From positions 37,588,595-37,652,594 of the forward strand of contig CM065695.1 of NCBI GenBank assembly GCA_017654935.2: a stretch of 64,000 nucleotides of DNA. Reading direction: 5' to 3'. Source of the DNA: Phymorhynchus buccinoides. Taxonomy: Eukaryota > Mollusca > Gastropoda > Neogastropoda > Raphitomidae. The number at the start of each line of letters is the position of its first letter. The stretch's first letter is position 1. Both the position numbers and the translations under genes were made by a program. Below, one piece after another: positions 46,268 to 57,157 of the stretch. The notes beneath the pieces were generated by a model. That model was not told the origin of the DNA and made no database searches. It saw only the letters and a program-made list of their open reading frames with translations.

Positions 46268-46460
46268 GCGATATTTTTCACGCCAGAGGGCAGTCAATGC
46301 ACTAGGGGCTTATCACGCGATTTTCTTACTTGGGCGTAGTGAGAGAGAGAGTGATGGTAGGACCACTCACTGTCTCTCTCTCTTTCTTTATCCCCAACTA
46401 ATAATATAGAGAGGATTAGCCCCACACGAGCGTCATGCCCTCTGGCGTGAGAAAAATCGC
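46268..46460. mobile_element. Hairpin MITE with GCGAT...CACGCCAGAGGG ends
   Basis: Left end GCGATATTTTTCACGCCAGA and right end CTGGCGTGAGAAAAATCGC are inverted repeats 193 bases apart overall; GAGAGAGAGAGTG and CACTGTCTCTCTCTC also pair in the centre. Confidence 0.7.
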
Positions 46461-47216
46461 ACTAAGTCTCTCATTATATATTGCATTTGATGGTGTTACA
46501 ATTGTCCCAGTTGATTTCATTTTTTTGATGTAACCATTTTTATTTTTTTTACATTTTGTTGTAGTCGATGCTAAATGTATTGCCTTGCTGCTAAAATCTG
46601 TTCATTATATTAATCACAGGTTTGAGTCATCAATAATCTCCTGCCAATGTAATCACATATTTATCATAGCCTATTTATTTCTGTCTGTAGCTTAATGTTT
46701 TGTTTTCTCTTTTTTTCTGGTATATTTCCCAGTTGATTGTTCTGGCTAAATAAAATTTGAAAACATCGACATGATTGGGAGTGTGGGAATGCAAGAGAGA
46801 TTGTCTCCCCTTAGCCTGTCTCTCCCCCTTCCTGCCTGCCCTGTACCTCCCAGTTTGTTATATACAGACACATAGGCAGACAAACTTGGCGATGGTAAAA
46901 ACCCTGTATCCAAACAATCTATCCATATTGACCGCAAAAATAAAATTTATATGTTCTTTGTGGAATACACTAACTCCATATTGGTCAAAATAAAATCTGT
47001 GTACATGTTCTTTTTCTGTCTGTCTTTCTTCTTTTTTTTGAAAAATGTTTTGTATTTCCTTTTAAGTAAACAAACACAGATGGGCATAGTAAGGCAAAAG
47101 GACAAAATGAATACTGATGTACTATAAATTTATTGCCTAAATAATACTTTGGCATATTAATTTTAGGAGGCTGCAAAAGAATCACATGAACTGTCAAAAG
47201 TTTGGACAAAGGTTAT
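46461..47216. other. Unassigned interval
   Basis: No gene or element with clear ends. Short repeated word CAAAATAAAATCTGT-like near 46940-46998. Confidence 0.3.
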
Positions 47217-47553
47217 AAATGTCGTTTTTGCCTTTCTTACCATACATAAAGCTGTATTTTTGGAACATTTTCAGCTGATTCTCTTTTTGGAATACTAACC
47301 CTAACCCTAGCCCTAAACCTAACCCTAACCCCACTATGTACTGCAGTACACCGCGATTTGTCACAGTTGTGGTTTGTTGTGTTTTTCCGTCTTATAGGGT
47401 GGGGGGTAGGGTTAGGGATAGGGTTAGTATTCCAAAAAGGTTATTAGCTATAAAGGTTCCTAAAATACAGCTTTATGTATGGTAAGAAAGGCAAAAACGG
47501 AAAAATACAATTAACCGAGAAATGTAGGGGGGGTGGCACATCTTGAAATCTGG
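47217..47553. mobile_element. Hairpin element H, copy 2 (left arm truncated)
   Basis: The left arm starts within TTTTGCCTTTCTTACCATAC; the right arm ends GGTGGCACATCTTG. The centre has GTACTGCAGTACACCGCGAT. It abuts copy 3. Confidence 0.72.
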
Positions 47554-47949
47554 TAAAGGTCAAGATGTGCCACCCCCCCTACCTATCTCGGTTAATTGTA
47601 TTTTTCCGTTATTGCCTTTCTTACCATACATAAAGCTGTATTTTAGGAACATTTTTAGCTAATAACCTTTTTGGAATACTAACCCTAACCCTACCCCTAA
47701 ACCTAACCCTACCCCCCACCGTATAAGACGGAAAAACGCAACGAACCACAACTGTGACAAATCGCGGTGTACTGCAGTACATAGTGGGGGGTAGGGTTAG
47801 GTTTAGGGGTAGGGTTAGGGTTAGTATTCCAAAAAGGTAATTAGCTAAAAATGTTCCTAAAATACAGCTTTATGTATGGTAAGAAAGGCAAAAACGGAAA
47901 AATACAATTAACCGAGAAATGGATGGGGGGTGGCACATCTTTACCTTTA
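47554..47949. mobile_element. Hairpin element H, copy 3 (complete)
   Basis: 396 bases from TAAAGGTCAAGATGTGCCAC to GGCACATCTTTACCTTTA, inverted almost to the centre. Both arms carry several CCCTAA or TTAGGG hexamers. Confidence 0.8.
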
Positions 47950-47964
47950 CCAAAAATCTTCAAA

Positions 47965-48095
47965 ATAATTTGTCTCCTTTGAGCTCCTCCGAAATCGGAA
48001 TGTGTCGGCTGTACGCAGCGGGGAGACCAGTGAAAACTGGACACATTCGTACATTACTCATGGCCATATGGCCTGGGAATGCAGAAGAAGAAGAA
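47965..48095 (-). repeat. Family X partial copy
   Basis: CTCCGAAATCGGAATGTG, GCGGGGAGACCAGTGAAAAC and GGCCATATGGCCTGGGAA match 2569-2668 in the same orientation; only the CATATGG module is present. Confidence 0.62.
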
Positions 48096-48500
48096 GTCCC
48101 TACTACCATTGTCACTGCCCGAGTCAAGCCTTATCTTTGTACTTTGTTTGAAGAAAAGCCTGTCAAATCCATTTAAAATAGGATTTTCCTTCAGCTTCAG
48201 AGCAACATTGTCCCTCCACACGCCCAACAGGGATGCTGCTACTTTAAGCCTCTGAGGACTAGGCAGCCCATTGACCCCTGTTTCCCAGGTTTCCCAAGAT
48301 TTTGTAGAAACACCCATGCTTATAGGAAGTGCTCAATTTGCTGCCACCTACAAGCATAGATTGAACTTATATGTAACAACTTTAGGCAACTCAGACTTTC
48401 CTGCCAGGAGGCAAACTAGTTCAAGATTCTATAGGCTTGAAGTTGAATGTGTCTTGAAAGCTGAGCTTGCCCTACCTTTAAAAAAAAAAGCAAAACAAGC

Positions 48501-49000
48501 NNNNNNNNNNNNNNNNNNNNNNNNNNNNNNNNNNNNNNNNNNNNNNNNNNNNNNNNNNNNNNNNNNNNNNNNNNNNNNNNNNNNNNNNNNNNNNNNNNNN
48601 NNNNNNNNNNNNNNNNNNNNNNNNNNNNNNNNNNNNNNNNNNNNNNNNNNNNNNNNNNNNNNNNNNNNNNNNNNNNNNNNNNNNNNNNNNNNNNNNNNNN
48701 NNNNNNNNNNNNNNNNNNNNNNNNNNNNNNNNNNNNNNNNNNNNNNNNNNNNNNNNNNNNNNNNNNNNNNNNNNNNNNNNNNNNNNNNNNNNNNNNNNNN
48801 NNNNNNNNNNNNNNNNNNNNNNNNNNNNNNNNNNNNNNNNNNNNNNNNNNNNNNNNNNNNNNNNNNNNNNNNNNNNNNNNNNNNNNNNNNNNNNNNNNNN
48901 NNNNNNNNNNNNNNNNNNNNNNNNNNNNNNNNNNNNNNNNNNNNNNNNNNNNNNNNNNNNNNNNNNNNNNNNNNNNNNNNNNNNNNNNNNNNNNNNNNNN
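48501..49000. other. Assembly gap (500 N)
   Basis: Exactly 500 N, probably a placeholder of unknown true size. Missing 3' exons of the hnRNP-like gene could lie here. Confidence 0.99.
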
Positions 49001-49744
49001 AGCCAGGGTTGTTGTTTGCCGTCGGCCTTCACCGAAAATTACAAAAAATGTCCTAAAAGTCAACCGTCCTGTCGGCCCAGTGGGCCGAAGGTTTGATTAC
49101 CAAATCGGCACGAGTATGTCCGTTTTTTTTTATGAACAACGAAGTGTATCCGGTTTTTTTAATGAACAACGAAGTGAAACAAAGTTTGCTTGCACCGCGT
49201 GTGACCGAGATCAAAAAGCTAACTTTGTCGCGTCATGATTTTGCTATCACAAGGCCAATTGCCTCGTGAGAGTTGCTTCCCTTGCTGCTTATGGCGGACG
49301 GTTGCCACACCGTAGTGTGAGTCTGTGTGATCTTGTCTTCCTTTAGCGTCAGTGTTTCACTGGTTTTTGATTGAAATGCCTCCCAAAAAGAAGACAAAAC
49401 TTATAAACGGGCAGTCGCTACTTTCAAAACAAATCAAATTCATTGTCAGTGAGAGTTTATGTTGACCGAGTGAGAGGGCCTAAAATTGTTAAAATTGGCC
49501 TAAGGTTTTGTGGCTGTTTAGGCCAAATGGCTTAAAAAGTGAAAATTTCTAGCACCATCTCTGTAAGCAGACTACTTAAATTAAGAAGAGCTGTGAAATT
49601 TGAATATATGAGCTCAACCTAAATTTTAAACCAGCCAGTTTAAGGAAAAACACATCTGGCTTGAGAGTTTATGAGACAGAGGAACCTCAACAAAAATCAC
49701 TACAAATTTTTAAATAAAATATAAGAAATAAACAAAAATGTATA
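49001..49744. other. Unassigned interval after the gap
   Basis: A short plus-strand frame from 49377 (MPPKKKTKLINGQSLL) looks like the start of a transposon-type basic N terminus but stops after about 30 codons. Nothing else recognised. Confidence 0.3.
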
Positions 49745-49947
49745 CAATATATGAAGAATCATGTACTATTTGGTATATATAAGGACAAGGCTTTCCATCG
49801 CTTCAACGAAACTCTTCCACAATATCTCTTCTCCTCTCTGTATCTATCAAAGTTCTTGTACTCTCTGTTCATGGTGATCGTAAGTGCACCGAGTTGTAGA
49901 GCAAGATACTGCGCTATACAAATGCTATTTATTATCATCATCATTAA

Positions 49948-50170
49948 CTCTTTCGCTGCTAGCCATTTTTCAGCCAATATTTCTGTCAATATTCAGGGTA
50001 AAGAAAAGTTTGATGTCTGCAATACTGTGAATCTCCCCATGACAGCCTTTCCTTATTTCCCCAAATTAACAACATGAGGTCATTGGATAACAGATCGTAA
50101 TTCCATGCCTTTTACAGACATGGGTGTTAAATCGGTGTGGTGCCGAAATGCGAAATTGGCGGCGAAAGGG
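49948..50170. mobile_element. piggyBac-like MITE, first subfamily, beside hnRNP exon 3
   Basis: TTAA 49944-49947 and 50171-50174; ends CTCTTTCGCTGCTAGCC and TTGGCGGCGAAAGGG. Its right end is 13 bases from the exon at 50184. Confidence 0.84.
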
Positions 50171-50183
50171 TTAATATTGTTAC

Positions 50184-50344
50184 CTTCTCTCCAGGGCTGC
50201 CTGCCTCCAGGTTTTTTATGAGCAGTGGGAGAGGAGTGGTCGTTATTGGCCAGCGTCACTAGGTTTCCACGCTGCATAGCGGGGTTCAAACCATCAGGGC
50301 GGGGTCGCTTGGCCGCCGGGCCCACAGCTGCCCCATCCTCCAGT
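50184..50344 (-). CDS. hnRNP C/RALY-like gene, third coding exon
   Basis: A 161-nt exon bounded by the minus-strand acceptor tatttcag and donor gtaaca. It encodes RLEDGAAVGPAAKRPRPDG and continues in frame with no stop to PWRE. The KRPRP word resembles a nuclear localisation signal. A TTAA-flanked MITE (49948-50170) ends 13 bases beyond the donor. Confidence 0.78.
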
Positions 50345-53300
50345 CTGAAATACAGGTAAAAATAATCATTTAATCTTTTTCTTCTTCTTCTTCTGCGTTC
50401 CCAATAATCTAAAACACAGGTAAAAATAATGTTTTTATTTTGGCTTTGCACGAGTTAAGCTCAGTCTTCATCTGCCTTCCCAGACCATATGGCCATAATG
50501 GATGATGTGCCTATTTGTCTGGTTTTCAGTTTTCACTGGTCTTCCTGCTGCATTCAGCCGACACATTCCGATGTCAGAGGAGAAAATCATTTGGAATTTA
50601 AAAAAATTAAAGGCAAGCGAATGGACCAATAAGTCAGAAAAATAATAGATGATACTGATAGTAAGAATAGGAAAAGGCAGAGTCAAAGAGTGAATAATTA
50701 TAGGAAGTTGCAAGCACAGAACTTCCAGAAGATGGAACTATTTGTAGTGAAAGATCCCCTGGTATCCCCACGGGGGGATAATCTAATCTATAAAATAAAA
50801 TAAAAAGATAAAAATAACAGTTAGCATTTTGGCTTTGACACAGTGGAAGAAATGAAAAAGAAAATGAATGGCATACTGAGAGAATCATGTTCCTTATTGA
50901 AGACATGATCAGCTAACCACAGACTCTATTTCTGATGTTGATAAATCATGCCTTTTGTTGTCATCTTTCTGTCTGATTTGTTCTTCTTCTTTCACTCCTC
51001 AACCACCACCATCATTTTGATGGTTTTGCTAATACAAAACATGGGGACTTCAGTCATGCAGAAGCTGTAGATAAAATCATAGCCGCCCGGATGATCGGCG
51101 TTGATATGGAAGGGAAATAAGGGAATGGGGGCAGTGGGGAAGGTGATGGGCACAGGTGTGTGTGTGTGTGTGTGTGGAGGGAGGGTTTGGATTGGGGTGG
51201 GTGGGTAGGGTAGGGTGAAGGGGGGAGTTGTTTCTTAGATCCAATGTTTGAAGCCCTCCACCCAGGCTGATGTCACTGCCTCAGGTGGGAGGGAGTTCCA
51301 ACCTGCTAAAGATAGAAACTTTCTCAGTTTCTGAGAAATGATTTTGTTTCCAAGGTGTCTGAATATGTTGAATATATTGATCTTGAAATTATAAATAAAT
51401 AAATTAGCACATATCTTAACTTGACATATATGTGCTTTGTAATTCAATGGGAAAAAAACCACCATAAACTTTTAGTAACAAATTCAACTATAACTCCCCC
51501 GAAGATGGAGTGTGGCTGCTCATGTGGCGGGGTAATCAAAAACGGTCACACACGTAATGTACTCATCCCTAGCTGATGCATTTGTACCATAGTGTTCAAG
51601 TGCTTCAGCTGTGATCCCTGGAGGGTTTTTTAGCCAGGGTATGTAAACAAATAAACAAACAATAAGAAAATACTTATTTTCTCCTTGTTAATGTCATCAT
51701 CTCATTTTGCACCTCCTTACACTCTTCCAAACAAGCAACTTAACAAACATGTCATTATTATCTTTTTATGAACAAATCAAGTAATCCAGTGTTTGGGAAA
51801 ATGATGAGACTTCAAAAAACATTTAACAATTTAACTAAACGTTTAAAATGTTCTATTTGCCTTTACATGGAACTGATTAGGAAAGACTGTATTGTTCTGA
51901 AGAAAGTGAAGGTAATTTAGCACACAAAAAAAGCAGAAAAATACTGTACCTTTTGGAGACATCGTGTGTTCGCGTTTCTGAGCTACGTTTCAATGTCCCC
52001 TTCGTCTTTGGTTGCGACACAATGTTTAGATCTGTGAAATGAATTAAATACTACTTTAAACAAGCAAGCTTAGTCAAAATCATCAGCTTTTGTACAATAA
52101 ACAGAAAGGGTTAATTTTCTAAACTTTTTCTTTTATATTTTTAAAGTGAAATTTGCATGAACTGATAAACTTTACATGGAACAGATTAGGAAAAACAAGA
52201 CATCTGAAACAAAAAATATCTTCTAAACATGTGGTTGTGATATTATTCAATGATTATTCACAACAATATTTAAAATAAATATTTATAAATAAGCAACTGT
52301 TTTCTCAAATTTATTTTTGGAACGATGAGTTAAAATATTAGCGAGGAACGGTAATAATAGGAAACTTTACTCATACTTATTCATAACTTGTGGCGGTACC
52401 ATAGCCGATGAGGTTTAACTGAGGCGTGGTTACTGCTACACATATCTGCATTGTTAAAAAATCGGGACTTTACTGGTGTTGCACTGCCTCCGGGCATTGC
52501 CTCCAGTATTGTTCCCACCATCTTTGTATTTGAAAATGCCCCACATGGTCGAAAGACTGCAGAGGGCGTAAAATCCTATTTCGCGTAATAATAGAAACAC
52601 TTTAATATTTTCATCATAGGTGCAACAAACACATTTTATCCTGAATGACCCACACAACTATTTCATGCCTGTATTATCGCTTTTTCCCAGGAAATTAATC
52701 ATCGACCATTTTAAAGGAGCGAGTCCCACATGGAGATACCTGAATGACCCACACAACTATTTCATGCCCGTATTATCGCTATTTCCCAGGAAATTAATTA
52801 TCGACCATTTTATAGTCCCACATGCAGTCTTGTCTAAAGCCAATCATTGCCTAGTTTTATCCTCGTAATGAGCGGCAAGGGAGCAAAGCCACTGTCTGTA
52901 CAGCCTAGGGACAGCAAAAACAAATAAAACTATAACAAAATTGTGCCTCCCATGAAAAGAAAAGTGAAATACGGTGGAACCTCCCTTATAAGACCTCCCA
53001 TTACAAGACTCCCTCCCATATAAGACCTATTTCTCTGAGGTATTGCCCTTCTTTGTAAGTACTAAAATTACCCCCCTTATAAGACCCCTCCCTCATAAGA
53101 CCTCATTTTGTATGATTTTTGAAGGTCTTATAAGGGAGGTTCCACTGTATCACAGTGTCTCACCTAAGGCTTGACCAGCATACGTCTGCCCGTTCTCTAG
53201 GGCCAAAGCCCGCCTGGCTTCCCCGGGGGTGTTGAACTGCACGAAGGCGTACCCCTTGTGCATGGAGATGCCCGTCACGGTTCCCAGGCGACCGAATATG

Positions 53301-53632
53301 CCATTCACGTCTTCCTTGGTCAGCGACAGCGTGTTGAGATTGCCCACAAACAAACGCGAATCCTTGGAGGCAAAGTCGTCAGAGTTAGTTCTGTTACTGA
53401 TCCCCTTTCCGGTCGCAGCCTCCTGGGGAACGGCGCTTTTTGGCACTCTGGACGTAGCATAGTCTCTGACGTTGTATTCTCCATATTGGCGTGGGTCCGG
53501 GTAGGCCTCCCTGTGGCTGTACGTGTCTCTGTAACCAGCTGGGTCACGGTAGTAGTCTCGGTAAGAAGGGTGATAGGGATCTCTGTAGGGGTAGTCATAG
53601 GGGTCGCTGTGGTTTGAAGCAGGGCGCATCAT
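50184..53632 (-). CDS. hnRNP C/RALY-like RNA-binding protein, 5' part (3' end not found)
   Basis: Three coding exons read on the minus strand: 53632-53164, 52031-51950 and 50344-50184, joining in phase (1, 2, 1) for 237 residues. Residues 1-60 are rich in Tyr, Arg and Asp with repeated YRD. Residues about 92-165 are an RRM with RNP2 LFVGNL (94-99) and RNP1 KGYAFVQF (126-133). The words GNLNTL and MHKGYAFVQF and the continuation AGQALDLN are characteristic of the hnRNP C/RALY family, which binds uridine-rich pre-mRNA in the nucleus. After the RRM come a basic stretch with KRSSE and KRPRPD, a likely nuclear localisation signal. The family's C-terminal coiled coil is not seen; later exons may lie in the 48501-49000 gap or beyond. 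Confidence 0.85.
50466..50780 (+). repeat. Family X interspersed repeat in the hnRNP-like gene intron
   Basis: Has the CATATGGCCATAATGG 5' module, CACATTCCGATGTCAGAGGA, GCGAATGGACCAATAAG and GCACAGAACTTCCAGAAGAT, ending near GGTATCCCCACGGGG. Confidence 0.7.
51060..51470 (-). mobile_element. LINE 3' fragment in the hnRNP-like gene intron
   Basis: The minus strand reads LSLAGWNSLPPEAVTSAWVE at the end of a LINE-like tail, followed by a 3' region with (GT)n and GCCCGGATGATC, a word also found at 54790 and reversed at 30500. Confidence 0.6.
51950..52031 (-). CDS. hnRNP C/RALY-like gene, second coding exon
   Basis: An 82-nt exon bounded by the minus-strand acceptor tttcacag and donor gtacag. In phase it completes the RRM with DLNIV and continues into a basic segment (TKGTLKRSSE). 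The position of this junction, right after AGQAL, and the DLN motif fit the family. Confidence 0.78.
52385..52600 (-). mobile_element. SINE-like family S, copy 4
   Basis: Reverse copy: GGCGGTACCATAGCCGATGA, CGGGACTTTACTGGTGTTGC and TTCCCACCATCTTTGTAT. Lies in the intron between hnRNP exons 1 and 2. Confidence 0.72.
52641..52820. repeat. 99-bp direct tandem repeat
   Basis: CTGAATGACCCACACAACTA starts at 52641 and again at 52740; GGAAATTAAT-ATCGACCATT follows in each. Confidence 0.85.
52972..53147. mobile_element. Pogo-like palindromic MITE, copy 2, beside hnRNP exon
   Basis: 176 bases, CGGTGGAACCTCCCTTATAA to TTATAAGGGAGGTTCCACTG, TA on both sides. It ends 16 bases from the exon boundary at 53164. 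Confidence 0.82.
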
Positions 53633-53654
53633 TCTGGTCTTTCTTCTTCAGTGG
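53164..53654 (-). CDS. hnRNP C/RALY-like gene, first coding exon (RRM)
   Basis: The minus-strand acceptor tcttctcag ends at 53655; 22 bases of 5' UTR precede ATG at 53632. A second ATG follows directly, so translation may start at either Met. The exon carries the YRD-rich tail and nearly the whole RRM, and ends in G before the donor gtgaga (53163). Pogo-like and TTAA-flanked MITEs sit 16 and 31 bases outside its two ends. Confidence 0.86.
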
Positions 53655-53685
53655 CTGAGAAGAAAAAACAACAACAAACTTTTAA

Positions 53686-53903
53686 CCCCTTGACTGCCAG
53701 AGAAAATTAAAGAAAAAATCATTGGGAAAACCATAACATGAAAGACAACTGATAGAGCTAATCTGAGAAAATGATCTGGGGATATTGCTCTCTTCATTAT
53801 GTTACAACAAAAGCCAGCATATCAGGGTTATTCCTTTTCATCTGATGACATCATCAGTGATGTCATCAGGTCAGTACGTAATACATTGGTGGCAGTCAAG
53901 GGG
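53686..53903. mobile_element. piggyBac-like MITE beside first coding hnRNP exon
   Basis: TTAA 53682-53685 and 53904-53907; ends CCCCTTGACTGCCAGAG and GGTGGCAGTCAAGGGG. It starts 31 bases upstream of the minus-strand acceptor, where branch points usually lie. The ends resemble 38682-39748. Confidence 0.84.
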
Positions 53904-54379
53904 TTAAAAAGGTTGGGGTAATAGTTGACCAAATGGGACTTAAAAGCTTGTAAATGTAATGTAAAAGTCTTACATGGAAAACGTCACTATTCATACTCAT
54001 AGCCATTCAGTGAAGATACATATTACATGTATGATTTTACACTATAGCCATTAACTCGTGTGTGTGTGTGTGTGTCTCTGTGTGCATCACTGTATTATGT
54101 GAGAGAGTGAGTGAGAAAGAGACACACACACACACATGGAGAGAGCAAGAAACAGAAAGAAAGAGATCTGTGCCTTAACGACAGCAGGTCTGGGCAACCT
54201 AGTTCTTATGGGAATCAAGTTGAAAGATGTTCCCCGAGTCCCATCAAAATCGATTTATTGATATTATTAAGATTGAAGACCACTAATCTTTACATTCTGA
54301 GGGAAACTACATATGTATGCTCGTTTGTTCTCTGCAGTCCATGGATGACTCATGAATCATGAAGGGCGATCTTGTCAGA

Positions 54380-54800
54380 GGCAGGGTGGTTTAATAAGGT
54401 GTTTTTTGAGGCCCCTCTTGATCTTATAAGGCCTCCAATGACTGGATGGAGGTCACTTCCTTAGGGAGGCCGTTCCATTGGGGAAAGAAGGTGGATTTAC
54501 AATATTGGGTTCTGTGGTTTGGGATTCAGAGGTCGCAGAGTGTGACTGGTGGAGGATTTTCTTCTGCAGAGTGTTTGCAGGGATATGTTCTGAATGTATG
54601 TGAAGAAGTCCAGAGTGGAATTTTCTTCTAGTTCTACTTCCTTTTGAATTTCATTGGTCCCCTTCTTCAAGTTCTTCGCTTTAACATCCTCCGTCAGCTT
54701 GTTGATGACTACGTTGTATACAATTTACAAACAGGGGTTTCCGGTATCGTCTAAAAACACAAATACTGTGGGAAAGGAACAACTGCCCAGATGATCAGCT
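54380..54800 (-). mobile_element. LINE 3' fragment in hnRNP-like gene intron 1
   Basis: Minus-strand words FFPQWNGLPKEV and a GCCCAGATGATCAGCTC stretch relate it to 27480-27640 and 51060-51470. A frame at 54630-54715 (NKLTEDVKAKNLKKGTNEIQ) is unexplained. Confidence 0.5.
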
Positions 54801-55379
54801 CAAGAGGGAGTAGGTAGGGTAGAAGGTGTAGAGAGAGGGGCAGGGGGCCAGCGGGGGTAGGGGGGGGGGGGGGCTGGAGCTCAGGGAACAGGGCCAGATT
54901 CTCTCGGTATATAGGAAAAACAAAGGGGGTCTTTATGCACTACGATTCACAACAAAACTGAATTAATAAAATAAATCAATGTAAACACAAGTAATAAGCA
55001 AAATTAACAACTATCAAGAAATAATACAAAAGTATAAAAAAAAAAAGGCGTGCATGTTTGTGTGAGGGATTATGAATCTATAGTATATAGCCTGCTTCCT
55101 TGTTAAGTTAAACTAAAAGAGAACATATAAAAAAAAAGAAGGGTAAAGCATAAGCCTTAAACATTTTGACTTCACTCAATTTTAGCTTTTCATCAGCAGA
55201 CGGCAGTTGCATTCCTAGTTTAGTAGTTTTAGTTCAACAGTTCTTCTCTTGATCAGAGATGTGCTTCTCTTGGTCTTGCGACTACAAATTCTAGACACGC
55301 ATTGACGCAACTCTTTCGAAACGTATTCATCAATAAGTTCTAGACTCAGCCGTCACATAACAGAAAATGAATAACTTAC

Positions 55380-55500
55380 ATCAAAGGCACTTAGCTTACG
55401 CAAGTGTCTTTGCTAATAGTTACAGGCTGGGCTAAATGAAATCACAACACGTTTGTCGCACTTGTTGCCTTTCGTCGCGCAAAGATCAACTTCCGGTGTT
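55380..55500 (-). promoter_or_regulatory. Probable promoter and non-coding first exon of the hnRNP-like gene
   Basis: On the minus strand an ETS-type site (ACCGGAAGT, 55489-55497) is followed after about 110 bases by a near-consensus donor GAT|gtaagt (exon end 55380). The first coding exon begins with an acceptor and a short 5' UTR, so an upstream non-coding exon is required. The start site cannot be fixed from sequence. Confidence 0.38.
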
Positions 55501-55854
55501 AGGTAAAAAACATGGACCGTCTGTTCATTTGAAAAAACCAACAACTTTATTTTATTTCAATGTTGGTATTTACAAGAAGAATATTTGTCTAGTTCTTTGC
55601 ATTGATTTAAAAAACCAACACACTTTCCAGTAATTATAAACACACGCGTTTGCACACACACACACAGGCACAGACACAGACTCACACTCACAGGTTCATT
55701 TCCCGTTTCCGCTGGAAGGTAGCGGGTCTTGGAAGAGTTCGTCCCCTTCGTTGGTCAGGTCGCTCCACAGTTCGGGAGCCTCTTGTCTGAGGGTGGATGG
55801 TGGCTCTAAACTGTACTGGAATTCTCTGTAGTACCTGTCTAACCTGCCCTTTTA

Positions 55855-56300
55855 AGGAATGCACACACATGCGAGCTCAGTTGGGACCCACACACTGACA
55901 GGCTGATCACTGATCTTAAAAAAGTGCAGCGCAGGGCGGCAAGATTAGACACAGGAATACATCTAGCGTCAACGCAATGCTCCACCATCTGCAGTGGTCT
56001 ACCCTGGCCGAACGCCGACGTGCAAACAGGCTTGGCACGTTCTACAAAATCAGTGATGAATGGACTATAGCCTGCGTCAGGTGCAGCGGCTCCGGCTCCA
56101 ACCTCTACCCCCCAGCAGCAGAAGACACAATCACAACCTACAATTCCAAAGAATCCCTTCAAGAACTGATTACAGAAACAATTCCTTCTTCCCCAGGACC
56201 ATCCGAAACTGGAACTCCCTGACCCCAGAAATCATCCATGCTGTCCCCCACACTCAGCTCCTTCATCTCGAGGGTGCTGAAGCTGTCTAGTGCATAAGCG
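55855..56300 (+). mobile_element. LINE 3' fragment
   Basis: Reads KKVQRRAAR near 55920 and, in another frame, NNSFFPRTIRNWNSLTPEII at 56180-56240, then a stop and a 3' region of C-rich DNA to 56400. Confidence 0.75.
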
Positions 56301-57157
56301 CACACTGACACCCCCTCCCCCTTCCCTCCCCCCTCTCCTCCCCCCCCTCCTCCCCTCCTCCCCTCCCCTCCCTCACTCCTCCCACCACTTGTCCTCTCTC
56401 TTTTTTTGTTTGTTTATTTCTTCTTCCTCGTGTGGGGCCAGGTGTTCTTGGACTAGCTGGGGGTGCATGGCCCTACATGCTCTCTTATCTATCTAGGCTC
56501 TTTTTCTTTTTTTTTCTCTTTTTTTTTCCTCCCCGCGCAGCGATTTTCCTTTGAACCCCAATATATGTCAGTTATTGCCGGTTACGGCAGGTGGACATCA
56601 TTGGCAGAAGAAGAAAGCTGCAACCTCTCATCAGACAGAGTTCAAGCGCCACAAATGTTCTTCTTCTTCTTCGCTGTGCGTAGCCACAATCAACTCTGAT
56701 TATTTTGCCACGGAACCGGGAAGTTCTACCTATACCACTTATGCCGGAAGAAAAGGCTCAAAGCCTGAGAAGAAACTGAAAAGTTAGGCCTTAGACAGAA
56801 GAGGGACAAGATAAACTTCGTCAAGCAGACGGGTACCCAAACTCCTCGCTTGAGACAATAACAGGCAGCTGGCAATCACTGGGACACCCCAACACACAAG
56901 AACTGCGGCTACTGTGGGCATGAATCACATCCAGGGGGAACGTTGCCTGGCCAAGTCTGTAGATTGTGCTCAAAGAGGGGACACTATATGCCACAGCATG
57001 CTGCTCCACCATGCAGAAAAGGCCTATACCAACCAGACAGTACATGAAGTCCAAGACGACGAAGAACCAAGACGCAGAAGACTACTTGACAGCAACTCTA
57101 GCAGTCAATGGGCACCCGACAGTGTTCAAGTTGGACACAGCTAGGGATCGTCAGCAG

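Noticed and set aside
53229..53617. Plus-strand frames opposite the RRM exon
   Set aside because: They are shadows of the minus-strand coding exon, which has family motifs and splice sites.
54630..54715. A minus-strand frame (NKLTEDVKAKNLKKGTNEIQ) as an extra exon
   Set aside because: No convincing splice sites in phase with the hnRNP-like gene; it lies beside a LINE fragment.
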